Positions 45,868-56,000 of a stretch of DNA of 64,000 nucleotides are shown piece by piece. The notes under the pieces were generated by a model. That model was not told the origin of the DNA. It searched no databases and saw nothing but the letters and a program-made list of their open reading frames with translations. Source of the DNA: CAVQEK01 sp963711495 (GTDB lineage Bacteria; Bacteroidota; Bacteroidia; Cytophagales; Cyclobacteriaceae); assembly GCA_963711495.1 (NCBI GenBank), contig CAVQEK010000004.1:2232001-2296000 (forward strand), in the 5' to 3' direction. The first letter of the stretch is position 1; the number at the start of each line of letters is the position of its first letter. The position numbers and the translations under genes were made by a program.

Positions 45868-46461
45868 TCACCACACTTTTTGTTGACTTTTTTGTCGATT
45901 GTTTTGCTCTTCATCTCTGGATAACATTGCATTTTTTAATTCAACAATAAGTCGGTCCGTCTTTTCCTTGGTTACCATACAATTATGTTCCCATTGTTTT
46001 TGATTAATTTTTGTTGGTTCAACTTCCAAAGGCGTGTATTTGCCAGTTACCGGTTCGAAACGACCATATCGGTTTTTTTGATAGTCATTAAGAATGAAAT
46101 CTGTAATGGTATAACGGTATTTTCCATCTTTGACCTCTATCAGAAGAGTGTAATTCATTGCTCCGGCAATGCTTTTTCCAATGGAACCGATGGGAGAGAT
46201 CAAAAAACTTCCTTTTGTTGATATTCTGGCTGAATCCAGATTGGAAGTCAAAAAAGAAGTCCGTTTCTGATCAATCTTGATTTTTTTGGCAAATGACAGC
46301 GCATTTTTATACAGGAAATCCTTTTGTGTTCCTGGTAATTCCACAATATCACTGATGGAGAATTTACCATTTACATCCAGTGGAAGTTCATTTGCCTGTG
46401 CAACTGCATTGTTTACTATGATAACTGGAATAAAAAAAGCGAATGTAAATAATTTGTGCAT
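45868..46461 (-). CDS. secreted DUF4468-domain protein
   Basis: A 197-residue exported protein with a signal peptide (MHKLFTFAFFIPV to about AVAQ). The mature N-terminus LPLDVNGKFSISDIVELPG and the following FLYKNALSFA match DUF4468, a TBP-like fold found in Bacteroidota secreted proteins, of unknown function. The C-terminal 40 residues are charged and helical. It lies between the porin and glutamine synthetase, all on the same strand; whether it is part of nitrogen metabolism is unknown. Confidence 0.7.
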   Translation of the reverse strand: MHKLFTFAFFIPVIIVNNAVAQANELPLDVNGKFSISDIVELPGTQKDFLYKNALSFAKKIKIDQKRTSFLTSNLDSARISTKGSFLISPIGSIGKSIAGAMNYTLLIEVKDGKYRYTITDFILNDYQKNRYGRFEPVTGKYTPLEVEPTKINQKQWEHNCMVTKEKTDRLIVELKNAMLSRDEEQNNRQKSQQKVW

Positions 46462-46574
46462 GGAGAAAGAATGTAATATTCTAAAGATAGTCCCGAATGA
46501 TCTTCTGTATTTTATTAAGCGCTAAATTTGGTTGAGCGTTTTTTTGAGAATCATTCGGGACTGATAAATATTAT

Positions 46575-47600
46575 TTAAAACGCATAAACTGCTGCAAGCA
46601 GGAATTGTGATGCCGATTTGGTTGGACTCATGCCAGAATCCATAAATATTTCATCTTTTCCTGAATCCAGTCTTAATTCCGGAATTACTGTCAATGGCCC
46701 GGCTTTAACATTTCCAGACAGGGTTACAGCAAACACACTCGTGCCTTCCGAATCACCAACATCTTTCACCTTAAAGTATTCCCCTCTCAATCCCAGAGCA
46801 AATGCATCTGAAAGACTTACTTGTGGATATAAGGCCACACCTGAAAATCCACCACCATCATCCGGTGCTGAATAGTCTGCAGCATTTAGTCCTAAATAGA
46901 ATGCATCGGTAATTTGATAACCTGTGGTCAGGTCGATTTCTGTACCGGAAGGATTGCCGGTGATCAAATTAACATATACATCCCAGGAATCTACAGGAAT
47001 AAAATGCACTTGTGCTCCGAAATCTGAAATTCCGTTCATGTCATGATAAACATTCCAATCATTAAACATACCCACCATAAATGAAAAATGATCTGAAACA
47101 TTGAAATCTGCCTTTATTCCGGCATTCTGGAATGGACCACTGGTGAATAGATAAGAGGTAGAATAGTTAAAATTGCCAGTGGGGGAAATTACTTCATAAC
47201 CAACGAAAGTTCCCATATAACCAGCGGTTAAAGAAAAAAGGTCAGAAAAGGCATAACTGGCGTAAAGATTCTGGATATGAAATGAATTGCCGTCAGGTCC
47301 ATTGGGGATAGATTGATATTGACCTCGAGGACCAAAAGCCACCTCACCTACGAATGAAGCCTTACCGACTGTTTTCGCCAAAGACAAGTCAATCATGCCT
47401 ATTGATATGGAGTTTTGTTCATCGGCAAAACTGGTTCCAATGTTAGAAAGTCCATCGTCATCTTTATAACCGGAAAAATCATATTTCCAGTAAGTGTCAA
47501 CCGAACCAGAGATTTCTAATGCTGGTTTGTCTTCATCTTGGGCTTTTACTATAAAAGCCATGAAGAATGTAGCCAAAATGATTAATGTAATTCTTTTCAT
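46575..47600 (-). CDS. BBP2-family outer-membrane porin
   Basis: A 341-residue beta-barrel protein with a signal peptide (MKRITLIILATFF to about VKAQ), alternating hydrophobic strands and a C-terminus ending AAVYAF, as in outer-membrane barrels. It matches the OmpL-like putative porin-2 (BBP2) type. The strand-turn pattern and acidic loops fit a general diffusion pore. It sits right after the ammonium transporter gene, on the same strand, with a hairpin between them. In Bacteroidota a porin is often paired with amt, so ammonium entry through the outer membrane is a plausible role (inference). Confidence 0.8.
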   Translation of the reverse strand: MKRITLIILATFFMAFIVKAQDEDKPALEISGSVDTYWKYDFSGYKDDDGLSNIGTSFADEQNSISIGMIDLSLAKTVGKASFVGEVAFGPRGQYQSIPNGPDGNSFHIQNLYASYAFSDLFSLTAGYMGTFVGYEVISPTGNFNYSTSYLFTSGPFQNAGIKADFNVSDHFSFMVGMFNDWNVYHDMNGISDFGAQVHFIPVDSWDVYVNLITGNPSGTEIDLTTGYQITDAFYLGLNAADYSAPDDGGGFSGVALYPQVSLSDAFALGLRGEYFKVKDVGDSEGTSVFAVTLSGNVKAGPLTVIPELRLDSGKDEIFMDSGMSPTKSASQFLLAAVYAF

Positions 47601-47670
47601 GATTGTAAAATTTTTACGTGTTTAATGAATAGTGAAAAAGCGGAGTTTTTGAGTATTAAATTGTTTTTGG

Positions 47671-47698
47671 ACCGGGGCCACATTTTAGAGGCCCCGGT
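47671..47698 (-). terminator. GC-rich hairpin between amt and the porin gene
   Basis: ACCGGGGCC at 47671-47679 pairs perfectly with GGCCCCGGT at 47690-47698 around a 10-base loop. On the minus strand it follows the amt stop by about 28 bp and precedes the porin start by about 70 bp. It has no clear U-tract on that strand, so it may be a partial terminator or a processing/stability hairpin that lowers porin expression relative to amt. Confidence 0.6.
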
Positions 47699-47726
47699 TT
47701 ATTGAAAAGATATTAGAGTGTTAATT

Positions 47727-49076
47727 TTATTCAACAAGAATGGTATAACCACGAATACCATGTTCATGGCTATCCAGGCCTTCCGTTTCATGTTCTTTAC
47801 TTACCCGAATTCCGACAGTTATTTTTAAAATGTAGAATATTAATAAAGAAACCAGGAATGCAAAGGCGCCAATCACGGCCACACCGGTTAACTGCATTAA
47901 AAACTGATGCATGCTGGCCATTTTACCTAAAATTCCAACAAACAAAGTTCCGATGATACCGCAAACAAGATGCACAGAAACAGCACCTACTACATCGTCC
48001 AGTTTTAACTTATCCATGAATATTGCAGAATAAACAACCACAATACCACAGACTAGTCCAATGATCATGGCTTCGTAAGGATTCATTTGATCTGCACCTG
48101 CGGTTATACCTACCAAACCGGCAAGAATTCCATTCAGGACCATGCCCAAATCATATCTTTTGAAGGCCAGTGCACCTCCTAAAAAGCCGCCCAGTCCACC
48201 AGTTGCAGCGGCAAGTGTTGTGGTCACACAAACCAGCGAAATGGATTCAGGATCTGCCGACAGAACAGAACCGCCGTTAAAACCGTACCATCCAAGCCAA
48301 AGTAAGAAAACCCCAATTACACCCAGGGAAATATTTGAGTTTGGTTTATCTATCACTTTGCCATTTTCATATTTGCCTAAGCGTGGGCCGATCATAATAA
48401 TTCCTGCCAAGGCACCCCATCCGCCAATGGAGTGAACAATGGTAGAACCGGCAAAATCGTAAAATCCCATTTGGTCCAGAAAACCACCGCCCCATTTCCA
48501 ACTTCCACAAATGGGATAAATCAAACCTACGAATGGTATGGTAAATAAGAAGTAAGAACTGATCTTAATTCGTTCTGCCACCGCTCCTGAAACAATGGTA
48601 GCGCATGTTGCAGCAAATACCGCCTGGAAAAAAAAGTCAGTCCAATAGGTATATGCACCATCAGCATACGTGGCGGGATTATAATCCGGTCCGGGGTTCA
48701 ATCCCAATCCATGGGCATTGATGCCTAAAAATCCATTGAAATCACCAGGATACATGATCGCAAATCCCCACAAAGCGAAAGTCACAATGCCAATTGTCGT
48801 ATCGACCGTGTTTTTAAACAGAATGTTAACGGTGTTCTTTGACTGACCAAAGCCGGCCTCAACCGTGGCAAATCCTAATGACATGATAAAAACCAGCGCT
48901 GCACTAATAATCATCCAGGAATTATTGGCCGTGAATAATGCAGTGGCTGCAGTTTCAGCTGCATCAGCCGCTACAGCGGCCGCATGCAAAAGGGAAACAT
49001 CAGCCAATTTTGGTAAACTGATTCCGCCCGAAACTAAGTCAGTGGCGGAGGTAAAAGCAGTAATCAATCTTTCCAT
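47727..49076 (-). CDS. amt: Amt-family ammonium transporter
   Basis: A 449-residue channel with 11-12 helices. The twin pore histidines are H215 (YDFAGSTIVH) and H369 (SVHLVCGIIG). LGWYGFNGGS and the D207 region are conserved, and the C-terminal tail ends HEHGIRGYTILVE, matching the HG..AY tail that gates Amt proteins. The first about 50 residues are longer than in AmtB and may include a signal sequence or extra helix. No PII gene (glnK) is adjacent, unlike the usual glnK-amtB pair. Confidence 0.94.
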   Translation of the reverse strand: MERLITAFTSATDLVSGGISLPKLADVSLLHAAAVAADAAETAATALFTANNSWMIISAALVFIMSLGFATVEAGFGQSKNTVNILFKNTVDTTIGIVTFALWGFAIMYPGDFNGFLGINAHGLGLNPGPDYNPATYADGAYTYWTDFFFQAVFAATCATIVSGAVAERIKISSYFLFTIPFVGLIYPICGSWKWGGGFLDQMGFYDFAGSTIVHSIGGWGALAGIIMIGPRLGKYENGKVIDKPNSNISLGVIGVFLLWLGWYGFNGGSVLSADPESISLVCVTTTLAAATGGLGGFLGGALAFKRYDLGMVLNGILAGLVGITAGADQMNPYEAMIIGLVCGIVVVYSAIFMDKLKLDDVVGAVSVHLVCGIIGTLFVGILGKMASMHQFLMQLTGVAVIGAFAFLVSLLIFYILKITVGIRVSKEHETEGLDSHEHGIRGYTILVE

Positions 49077-49702
49077 AGTACTTGTTTTAAATAAGAAAAT
49101 TGAACAATTAATTTAATTTTGATTAATTTCTATTAAATAACATAATAATTTAAAAATATGATCTTATCCTTTAGCGTCGAGTGTTGTAGAGAGATCGAAC
49201 TTAATCTAAATGCTTCCCCCATAAAGCAACTCCTTTCAATTGAATCGTGACAAAAGTAAAAAAGAGATTCACATTTAAAAAATTATCAAAAAAAAATACA
49301 TTTTACATAAATATGTGCATTTATACAATAATAAAAATTGATTAATTGCAATTATAAATATCAAAAATTGCGATATGTTTAAATTTGTATGGTTTGGTTA
49401 TAAAACATTAAATACTACAAATTGGATTATAAATTGATAAAATATAAATAAAAAAATATTATTAATGGCTATATATTTTAAATGCTCATTAAATAAATTT
49501 CAGAGTCAAATTAATAAGCAAAAAAATAAGTAATTATAGATTATAAATGAATTCGTATAATAAAATAGACTTGAAAAATGAAAAATATAATTTAATATAT
49601 ATAAATAGAGTAAAAAATGAACGAACAATGATAGGATAAACAATTTTTAGCCTATGATTTTATTCCTTAAATTATGCAGTCTAAAAAACTTATTTAATAA
49701 CA
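49077..49702. other. AT-rich 626-bp divergent intergenic region
   Basis: No gene seen. The left part is the amt leader: TACTTTTG on the minus strand (49251-49258) matches the -7 consensus TAnnTTTG. It would give a leader of about 165 nt containing a less AT-rich block at 49161-49256 with a small hairpin (TGCTT/AAGCA at 49211-49228 around a G-rich loop). The right part (49260-49700) is very AT-rich and carries the promoter of the dehydrogenase gene, which I could not place. Confidence 0.45.
49251..49258 (-). promoter_or_regulatory. candidate -7 element for amt
   Basis: Minus-strand TACTTTTG fits TAnnTTTG. No TTG lies at the ideal distance; a TTTG at 49287-49290 is 28 bp away, longer than the usual 17-23 bp. 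The match is moderate, and the region is AT-rich. Confidence 0.3.
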
Positions 49703-50590
49703 ATGAAAAACGCAACAATAATAGGAGCCGGGACCATGGGTAATGGAATTGCTCATGTATTGGCATTATCTGGTATTAAGGTTTGTCTGATTGACTTGGA
49801 TTCGAAAATTCTGGATCAATCGAAAAAATTGATCGTTAGGAACCTGGAGCGTCAAGAAGAAAAAGGTACAATCACCGGGGATCAAATTGAAGTGGCTTCA
49901 AAAAATTTAACATTTAGTTTAGATTTGGAAAGGAGTGTGAATGATTCTGATATTATAATTGAGGCCATAGTGGAAAAAGAATCTGCCAAGATCAATCTTT
50001 TCAGGCAACTGGATATGTTGTCCAATCAAAATACCATACTGGCCAGTAATACTTCGTCTATTTCCATCACACAATTGGGCGCGGTTACAAAGCGTCCGGA
50101 AAAAGTGGTTGGTATGCATTTTATGAATCCTGTTCCAATTATGAAATTGGTGGAAGTGATTAAAGGTTTGCGTACAAATGATGAGACCGTTGGTAAAATC
50201 AAAGATTTGTGTGAAAATATTAATAAGGTACCGGTTTTGGTAAATGATTTTCCTGGCTTCGTGTCGAACCGCATATTAATGCCCATGATTAATGAGGCAA
50301 TATTTACGGTTTACGAACGAGTGGCAGGGATCAGTCAAATTGATGCTGTAATGACCCTGGGAATGTCACATCCAATGGGTCCCCTCAAATTAGCAGATTT
50401 TATTGGATTGGATGTTTGTCTGGATATATTGAATGTATTGCATGGTGGTTTTGGTGATCCGAAATACGCGCCTTGTCCACTTTTAATAAAGATGGTGAAC
50501 GCAGGTTTTTTGGGCGTGAAATCGGGAAGTGGATTCTATAATTGGAAAGGAGACCCTAAAAATCCGCAGGTTACGGAGTTGTTTAATTAG
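49703..50590 (+). CDS. hbd: 3-hydroxybutyryl-CoA dehydrogenase
   Basis: A 295-residue NAD-dependent 3-hydroxyacyl-CoA dehydrogenase. The Rossmann motif GAGTMG is at residues 8-13; SNTSS near 114 and the catalytic H139 in GMHFMNPVP are present, and the C-terminal dimer domain starts near residue 185 (VNDFPGFVSNRILMPMINEA). It interconverts acetoacetyl-CoA and 3-hydroxybutyryl-CoA. It stands alone, without thiolase or crotonase next to it, so it may serve fatty-acid, butyrate or PHB metabolism encoded elsewhere. Confidence 0.93.
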   Translation: MKNATIIGAGTMGNGIAHVLALSGIKVCLIDLDSKILDQSKKLIVRNLERQEEKGTITGDQIEVASKNLTFSLDLERSVNDSDIIIEAIVEKESAKINLFRQLDMLSNQNTILASNTSSISITQLGAVTKRPEKVVGMHFMNPVPIMKLVEVIKGLRTNDETVGKIKDLCENINKVPVLVNDFPGFVSNRILMPMINEAIFTVYERVAGISQIDAVMTLGMSHPMGPLKLADFIGLDVCLDILNVLHGGFGDPKYAPCPLLIKMVNAGFLGVKSGSGFYNWKGDPKNPQVTELFN

Positions 50591-50846
50591 TATTAATTCT
50601 GAGTTAAGTGCAAAAATATAAATGACACATGATGCCAATTTTATGATAAAAATAATAAATAGTATAAACTTTTCGATAATATTTTTAGTACTGAATTATA
50701 TGTGAAAAATATTTTATAACTTTAAAAGCTTAAAGATTAGATAGGGAAAGGGGTTGATTTACTATTTTGTTTAGTAAAGGTCTGAATTGGAACATTTTGA
50801 CTGGTATTCTTTTTGAATTTAATATAATTTCTTCGAAAAGTACAAA
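50591..50846. other. AT-rich spacer
   Basis: No gene or hairpin seen. The stretch is very AT-rich and should contain the promoter of the small gene that follows. Confidence 0.3.
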
Positions 50847-51173
50847 ATGAAAACTATCAACCAACACATTAGTACAATTAATTTTTGTGAAAATTTATTT
50901 TGCACATGGGTTAAAAATGAACTTCGCAAAGTTGGGGTTGAACTAAATGGCGAAATTGAATTTTCGGAGATCCTATCGCGATATACGAAAGAGTTTCAAT
51001 CTGAAAATCAACACATCAAACCTTTGGTTCGCTGGAATGAAAATAAAAAGAGATGTGTTAATCTTTCCAGTAAAAAGAACCTGGTAAATGGTGATTTTAA
51101 AAATTACGAAAGCCTTTTGGAAAAAACTGCCTTTGACGGACAGGTTCTCTGGTTGACCTTGAAAAATAATTAA
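50847..51173 (+). CDS. hypothetical 108-residue cytoplasmic protein
   Basis: A soluble protein, rich in Lys, Glu and Asn, with several predicted helices (ENLFCTWVKNELRKVGVEL; FKNYESLLEKTAF) and a C-terminal FDGQVLWLTLKNN strand. No domain or family is recognised. It starts at a clear ATG after an AT-rich spacer, and its residue use looks like real protein and not random frame. It is followed by decayed coding sequence. Confidence 0.5.
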   Translation: MKTINQHISTINFCENLFCTWVKNELRKVGVELNGEIEFSEILSRYTKEFQSENQHIKPLVRWNENKKRCVNLSSKKNLVNGDFKNYESLLEKTAFDGQVLWLTLKNN

Positions 51174-51242
51174 TTAGTGGCCCACCATCATAGTTGCGTA
51201 TACAAAACGCATTTAATAAAAAAAACATCACATATTTTCGGA

Positions 51243-51653
51243 AATCGTATTTTACTCCAGGATAAAATTCTTAAATGCGTTTGCCCTGTATTTTACTTGT
51301 AAAGGACGATCTCCCTACAGCACTGAAATATTGTTTTTCAGAAAGCAGATTTCCTCATTGTTCATCAATAGGTTTTGAGTACCATCTTACAGAATTTAAG
51401 TGTATACCTTCGATGTATATGTCAATTGGTATCGTGATACGTTCATCCAAGTCAATGGTGTTTTATCTCCTACGCCTACTATCCTGACTTTCTATTATTG
51501 TGGGGTCCGGATAGTTTTTTTAAAGACCAAGTTAGAATTGATACAGCAAAATACTGTTTGTATGACGATTTCTGGATTTATATAATCTTTAAAATATGGG
51601 AAGTTGATGCGATTACGGCAATTGAACAGCTAGGAGGGGAACTAAGGGATTAA
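51243..51653 (+). pseudogene. decayed gene with three single-base frameshifts
   Basis: Protein-like sequence continues through four frame segments: from 51243 to a TAA at 51300, from about 51299 to 51400, from 51400 to 51462, and from 51462 to the TAA at 51651-51653. Each switch is repaired by adding one base: a G after 51299, a G after 51400, and a T in the T-run at 51461-51464. The joined product reads ...FEYHLTEFK + VYTFDVYVNWYRDTFIQVNG + FISYAYYPDFLLLWGPDSF... and ends AITAIEQLGGELRD. No start codon or family is recognised. All three repairs lie in short homopolymers, so sequencing error is an alternative to true decay. Confidence 0.5.
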
Positions 51654-51740
51654 AAATATCACCTCAATCAAATTAATGATTTATTTGTTTGGGCTTATAG
51701 ATCGCAAATAATATTTTGACATTAAATCAACGAATGACCT

Positions 51741-52529
51741 ATGGATAAGAATAAAAAAAATGTAATGATAACAGGTGCTACGGGGGCAATAGGTTTGGCT
51801 ATTGCCAGACAACTTGCTTTTGAAGGGAATTATAATGTAATTCTGGTGGTACGAAATATTTCCAAAGCGCAAAAGGCAACTGCGTCAATCATGAAAGATA
51901 CAGGTAATCAAGACATAGAGCATCGAATTGCTGACCTTTCCATAAAACGGGAAATTATTGCATTATCCGAATCCTTCCAATATCCTTTGCACGTTTTGAT
52001 TAACAATGCAGCAACGACTCCCATTCAGCGTCAGGAAACGCCAGATGGCATAGAATTACAGTGGGCAACCAATGTACTGGGTTATTTTTGGATGATGACC
52101 TATTTTCAGAAGCACTTGGCTTCTACAACCGGTCGAATTGTAAATGTGGCTAGTTATTGGGCAGGTGGACTTGATCTTCACGATCCTGAATTCAAATATC
52201 GATCGTATAATAACGATAGTGCTTATCGTCAAACGAAGCAAGCAGATCGCATGCTTACAGTTGCATTTTCCCAGAAATTTCAAAAAGATGGCATCAGTGT
52301 AAATGCCTGTCATCCGGGAGATGTCAATTCGGCTTTGAGCAACAATCTTGGATTTGGCGGATCTCAAAGTCCCGACCAGGGTGCTGAAACCCCGGTATGG
52401 CTGGCGACAAATGAAACGGGGGGAGAAGTGACCGGCAAATATTTTGAAAGAATGAGACAAATCAACTGTCGATTTGGAACTGATAAGGATGCGGTACAGC
52501 AGTTATATCAAATTTGTTCCGATTACTAA
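51741..52529 (+). CDS. short-chain dehydrogenase/reductase
   Basis: A 262-residue SDR. TGATGAIG at residues 11-18 is the cofactor-binding glycine motif, NNAATT near 94 the NNAG-like motif, S138 the active-site serine, and Y162-x3-K166 (AYRQTK) the catalytic pair. The layout and the CHPGDVNSALSNN segment resemble the retinol dehydrogenase/WWOX-like group, which usually use NADP. The substrate is unknown. It is bordered by pseudogene material on the left and a small secreted protein on the right. Confidence 0.88.
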   Translation: MDKNKKNVMITGATGAIGLAIARQLAFEGNYNVILVVRNISKAQKATASIMKDTGNQDIEHRIADLSIKREIIALSESFQYPLHVLINNAATTPIQRQETPDGIELQWATNVLGYFWMMTYFQKHLASTTGRIVNVASYWAGGLDLHDPEFKYRSYNNDSAYRQTKQADRMLTVAFSQKFQKDGISVNACHPGDVNSALSNNLGFGGSQSPDQGAETPVWLATNETGGEVTGKYFERMRQINCRFGTDKDAVQQLYQICSDY

Positions 52530-52535
52530 AAGAGA

Positions 52536-52895
52536 TTAGGTTGGTTCTTTTAATTTGAATTTTTCTTTCAGATAAAAATTGTAATATCCTCCCTTGGATT
52601 TTGCTTCTTTCAACATTTCCCAGACTTTCATCGGAACATCCTGGTGCAATGCCACATTTTTCTCGGAATAGATCAATAAGTATCCTTTAACTCCATCGCA
52701 ACTGTAAAATGATGCTTTTTTTAACCAGGAATCTTGGTTGTTTATTGTTTCCGAGTATTTGAATGTTGCGTGTTCTATAACCGTAACGGCTTCATTTTCT
52801 GATTTCCAATATTCTGGTAATTCATTGCAACTTTGTTGGGCAAAACCGAAGAATGAGCTATAAATAAAAAATATAGTAAAAATTGAACGTTTCAT
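52536..52895 (-). CDS. small secreted protein with a KTSC-like domain
   Basis: A 119-residue exported protein with a signal peptide (MKRSIFTIFFIYSSFFGFAQ). The mature part ends with FYSCDGVKGYLLI, then VPMKVWEMLKEAKSKGGYYNFYL. This resembles the KTSC domain pattern (a short beta-hairpin with a VP..w..l..A.S.G.yyN helix). KTSC domains are of unknown function and often attached to RNA-related proteins. It converges on the SDR gene with a 6-bp gap. Homology rests on pattern only. Confidence 0.5.
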   Translation of the reverse strand: MKRSIFTIFFIYSSFFGFAQQSCNELPEYWKSENEAVTVIEHATFKYSETINNQDSWLKKASFYSCDGVKGYLLIYSEKNVALHQDVPMKVWEMLKEAKSKGGYYNFYLKEKFKLKEPT

Positions 52896-52919
52896 GCGAA
52901 AAAATGATGTTTGACATTA

Positions 52920-53009
52920 ATGTATTCAGGATCAATTAGATATGTAACCGAAGATGATTGGGATTTTTATGCCTATTGTGATCCGTATAATCTTTTAAGT
53001 GATTTGTAA
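52920..53009 (+). pseudogene. 29-codon protein-like remnant
   Basis: An ATG-to-TAA frame with strongly protein-like composition (YVTEDDWDFYAYCDPYNLLSDL), in the gap before purL. It may be the C-terminal fragment of a lost gene similar to the decayed gene at 51243, which also ends in a Trp/Asp/Tyr-rich stretch. It could also be a genuine micropeptide or chance. Confidence 0.25.
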
Positions 53010-53094
53010 AAATCTATTAAATTTTTGCAGGCGTATAAGTCTCAACTTTTCTTACTTTTGCTGCTGTATTTGTCCCAAGCATAAAGCGAACCGA

Positions 53095-56000
53095 ATGGTC
53101 CTATTCTTCAACAGTGAAAATAAGATAATTGCCCTCGAAACCAGTCGTGAATTCGATGAATCAACGATTAATAGATTAAGTTGGCTGTTTGGAAATGCCA
53201 CGCTTTTTAGTTCAGAAAGGGTGGAAGGCAATTTCGTTGGTCCGAGGAAAGAAATGGTAACTCCGTGGAGTACCAATGCTGTTGAGATCACCCAGAATAT
53301 GGGCATTTCAGGCGTCTGTCGAATTGAAGAATATTACCGTACAGAATCTGAACATTCCCGTTTTGATCCAATGTTGCAGGCAATGTACAGTACCCTGGAT
53401 CAGGATCTGTTTACGATAAAACATCAGCCCGAGCCGATTCAATTTATAGATAACATTCAAGAATATAATAAACAGGAAGGTCTCGCTTTAACTGAGGATG
53501 AAATTGCCTACCTGGTTGCGTTGAGTGAAAAATTAAAGAGAAAATTGACGGATAGTGAGATTTTTGGGTTTTCGCAGGTCAATTCAGAACACTGTCGACA
53601 CAAAATCTTTAACGGCACTTTTATCATAGATGGAGAGGAACAAAATTTATCCCTTTTCCAGTTGATCAAGCTTACTACCAGTAAAAATCCAAATCGTGTG
53701 GTGTCGGCATACAAGGATAATTGTGCGTTTCTTCAGGGGCCACACATTGAACAATTTGCGCCGAAAACGCAGAATAAACCAGACTTTTTTCTGGTGAAAG
53801 ATATAGAATCGGTGTTAACGTTGAAGGCTGAAACCCACAATTTCCCAACTACGGTTGAACCATTCAATGGTGCAGCGACTGGAAGCGGCGGTGAGATCAG
53901 GGATCGACTGGGTGGTGGCAAGGGGGCAATTCCCCTATCTGGTACCGCGGTATATATGACTTCCTATCCTAGGCTGGAAAATGGACGACCATGGGAAAAG
54001 GCAACGGGGGCCCGGGATTGGCTGTATCAAACTCCGCAGGAAATATTAATCAAGGCTTCAAACGGAGCTAGTGATTTTGGCAATAAATTCGGTCAGCCAT
54101 TGATCTGTGGAAGCTTGCTTACCTTTGAACATCAGGAGGAAGGCAAGAAATTTGGTTACGACAAAGTGATTATGTTAGCGGGTGGAATTGGTTACGGGGT
54201 TAAAAAAGACAGCATCAAAGGTCATCCCCACAAAGGTGACAAAGTTGTATTATTGGGAGGAGATAATTATAGAATTGGAATGGGAGGTGGTGCCGTATCA
54301 TCGGTGGCAACCGGCGAATATGAAAACGCCATTGAATTGAATGCGGTACAGCGATCAAATCCTGAAATGCAGAAGCGCGTAGCCAATGCTATTCGAGCCT
54401 TGGCGGAGTCGGATCAAAATCCTATCATCTCTATTCATGATCACGGAGCTGGCGGGCATTTGAATTGTCTTTCAGAATTGGTGGAAAGTACCGGAGGCAA
54501 GATTGATATGGAAAAACTGCCAATTGGTGACCCTACGCTTTCCGATAAGGAAATTATAGGAAATGAGTCTCAGGAACGCATGGGACTGGTAATTAAAGAT
54601 AAGGACATTGAATTGCTCCGGGAGATTGCGGAGCGGGAGCGTGCACCAATCTATGAGATTGGAGAAACCACAGGTGATCACCAATTTGTGTTTTACCGAA
54701 AAAACGGATCAATCCATCCAATTGACCTGAAGTTGGAGGATATGTTTGGCAATCCGCCAAAAACCATGATGGATGATGTGTCCAGGCCTATTCGTTTCCA
54801 TGAAATTAAATATGAAAAAGAGCAACTTGAAAAATACCTGAATCTGGTATTACAGATTGAGGCAGTAGCGTGCAAAGACTGGTTGACTAACAAAGTGGAC
54901 CGTTCGGTGACCGGTAAAGTAGCCAAGCAACAAACTGCCGGAAGCATCCAGCTACCATTGAACAATCTTGGAGTAAATGCCCTGGATTACCAGGGAATAA
55001 AAGGTCTTGCCACCGCCATTGGTCATGCCCCCGTTTCCGGAATGATCGATCCGGCTGCCGGATCTATGTTGTCCATTGCTGAGGCTTTGACCAATATTAT
55101 TTGGGCTCCCATTGTTCATGATATCAAAGGGATATCACTTAGCGCCAATTGGATGTGGCCATGTAAAAATCCGGGTGAAGATGCGCGATTATATCAGGCT
55201 GTCAAAGCAGCATCTGATTTTGCTTTGGCTTTGGGCATAAATATTCCCACTGGCAAAGATTCCCTGTCAATGACACAAAAATACAAAGATGGTGAAACGG
55301 TTCTGGCTCCGGGAACGGTGATAATATCGGCGGCAGGAGAAGTGCAGGATATACGTAAAGTAGTAGAACCAGTGGTAAAGGATGTGGAAGGAAGCCGTCT
55401 TTTATATATTGATCTATCAAAAGATCATTACAAATTAGGGGGCAGTAGTTTTGCCCAGATACTCAATGGCCTGGGTAATGAGGTGCCTTCTGTCAAAGAT
55501 GCCGTATATTTTGTTGATGTTTTTAAGTCAATCCAGGAATTGATTAATCAGGAAAAAATATTGGCCGGGCATGACATCTCATCCGGAGGGATGATCACCA
55601 CCTTATTGGAAATGTGTTTTGCTCACCCTGACATCGGATTGGATATCAAATTTTCCAGCATTAGTGAACCCGATTTGGTTAAACTATTATTCAGTGAAAA
55701 CCCAGGTCTTATCATTCAGGTTGAAGATATTGATGAAGTTAAAAAATACCTCATTGATCAGGGTATATCATTCCATAATATTGGGACCATCAATCATCGC
55801 AGAAAATTGAGAATCGTTAAGATCGCTGATAATATTGAATTTGATATTGATGAACTACGCGATACCTGGTTTAAGACATCTTATTTGTTGGATTGCCAAC
55901 AATGCGGTGATTTGCTGGCAAAAAAGCGATTTGATCATTATAAAAAGCAGGAACTCCAATTTAACTTCAGCAACCAATTTACAGGTACTTTCCGCCAGTT

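Noticed and set aside
45696..45932. 78-codon minus-strand frame overlapping the DUF4468 gene end
   Set aside because: Charged low-complexity shadow that overlaps a better gene and the glutamine synthetase promoter.
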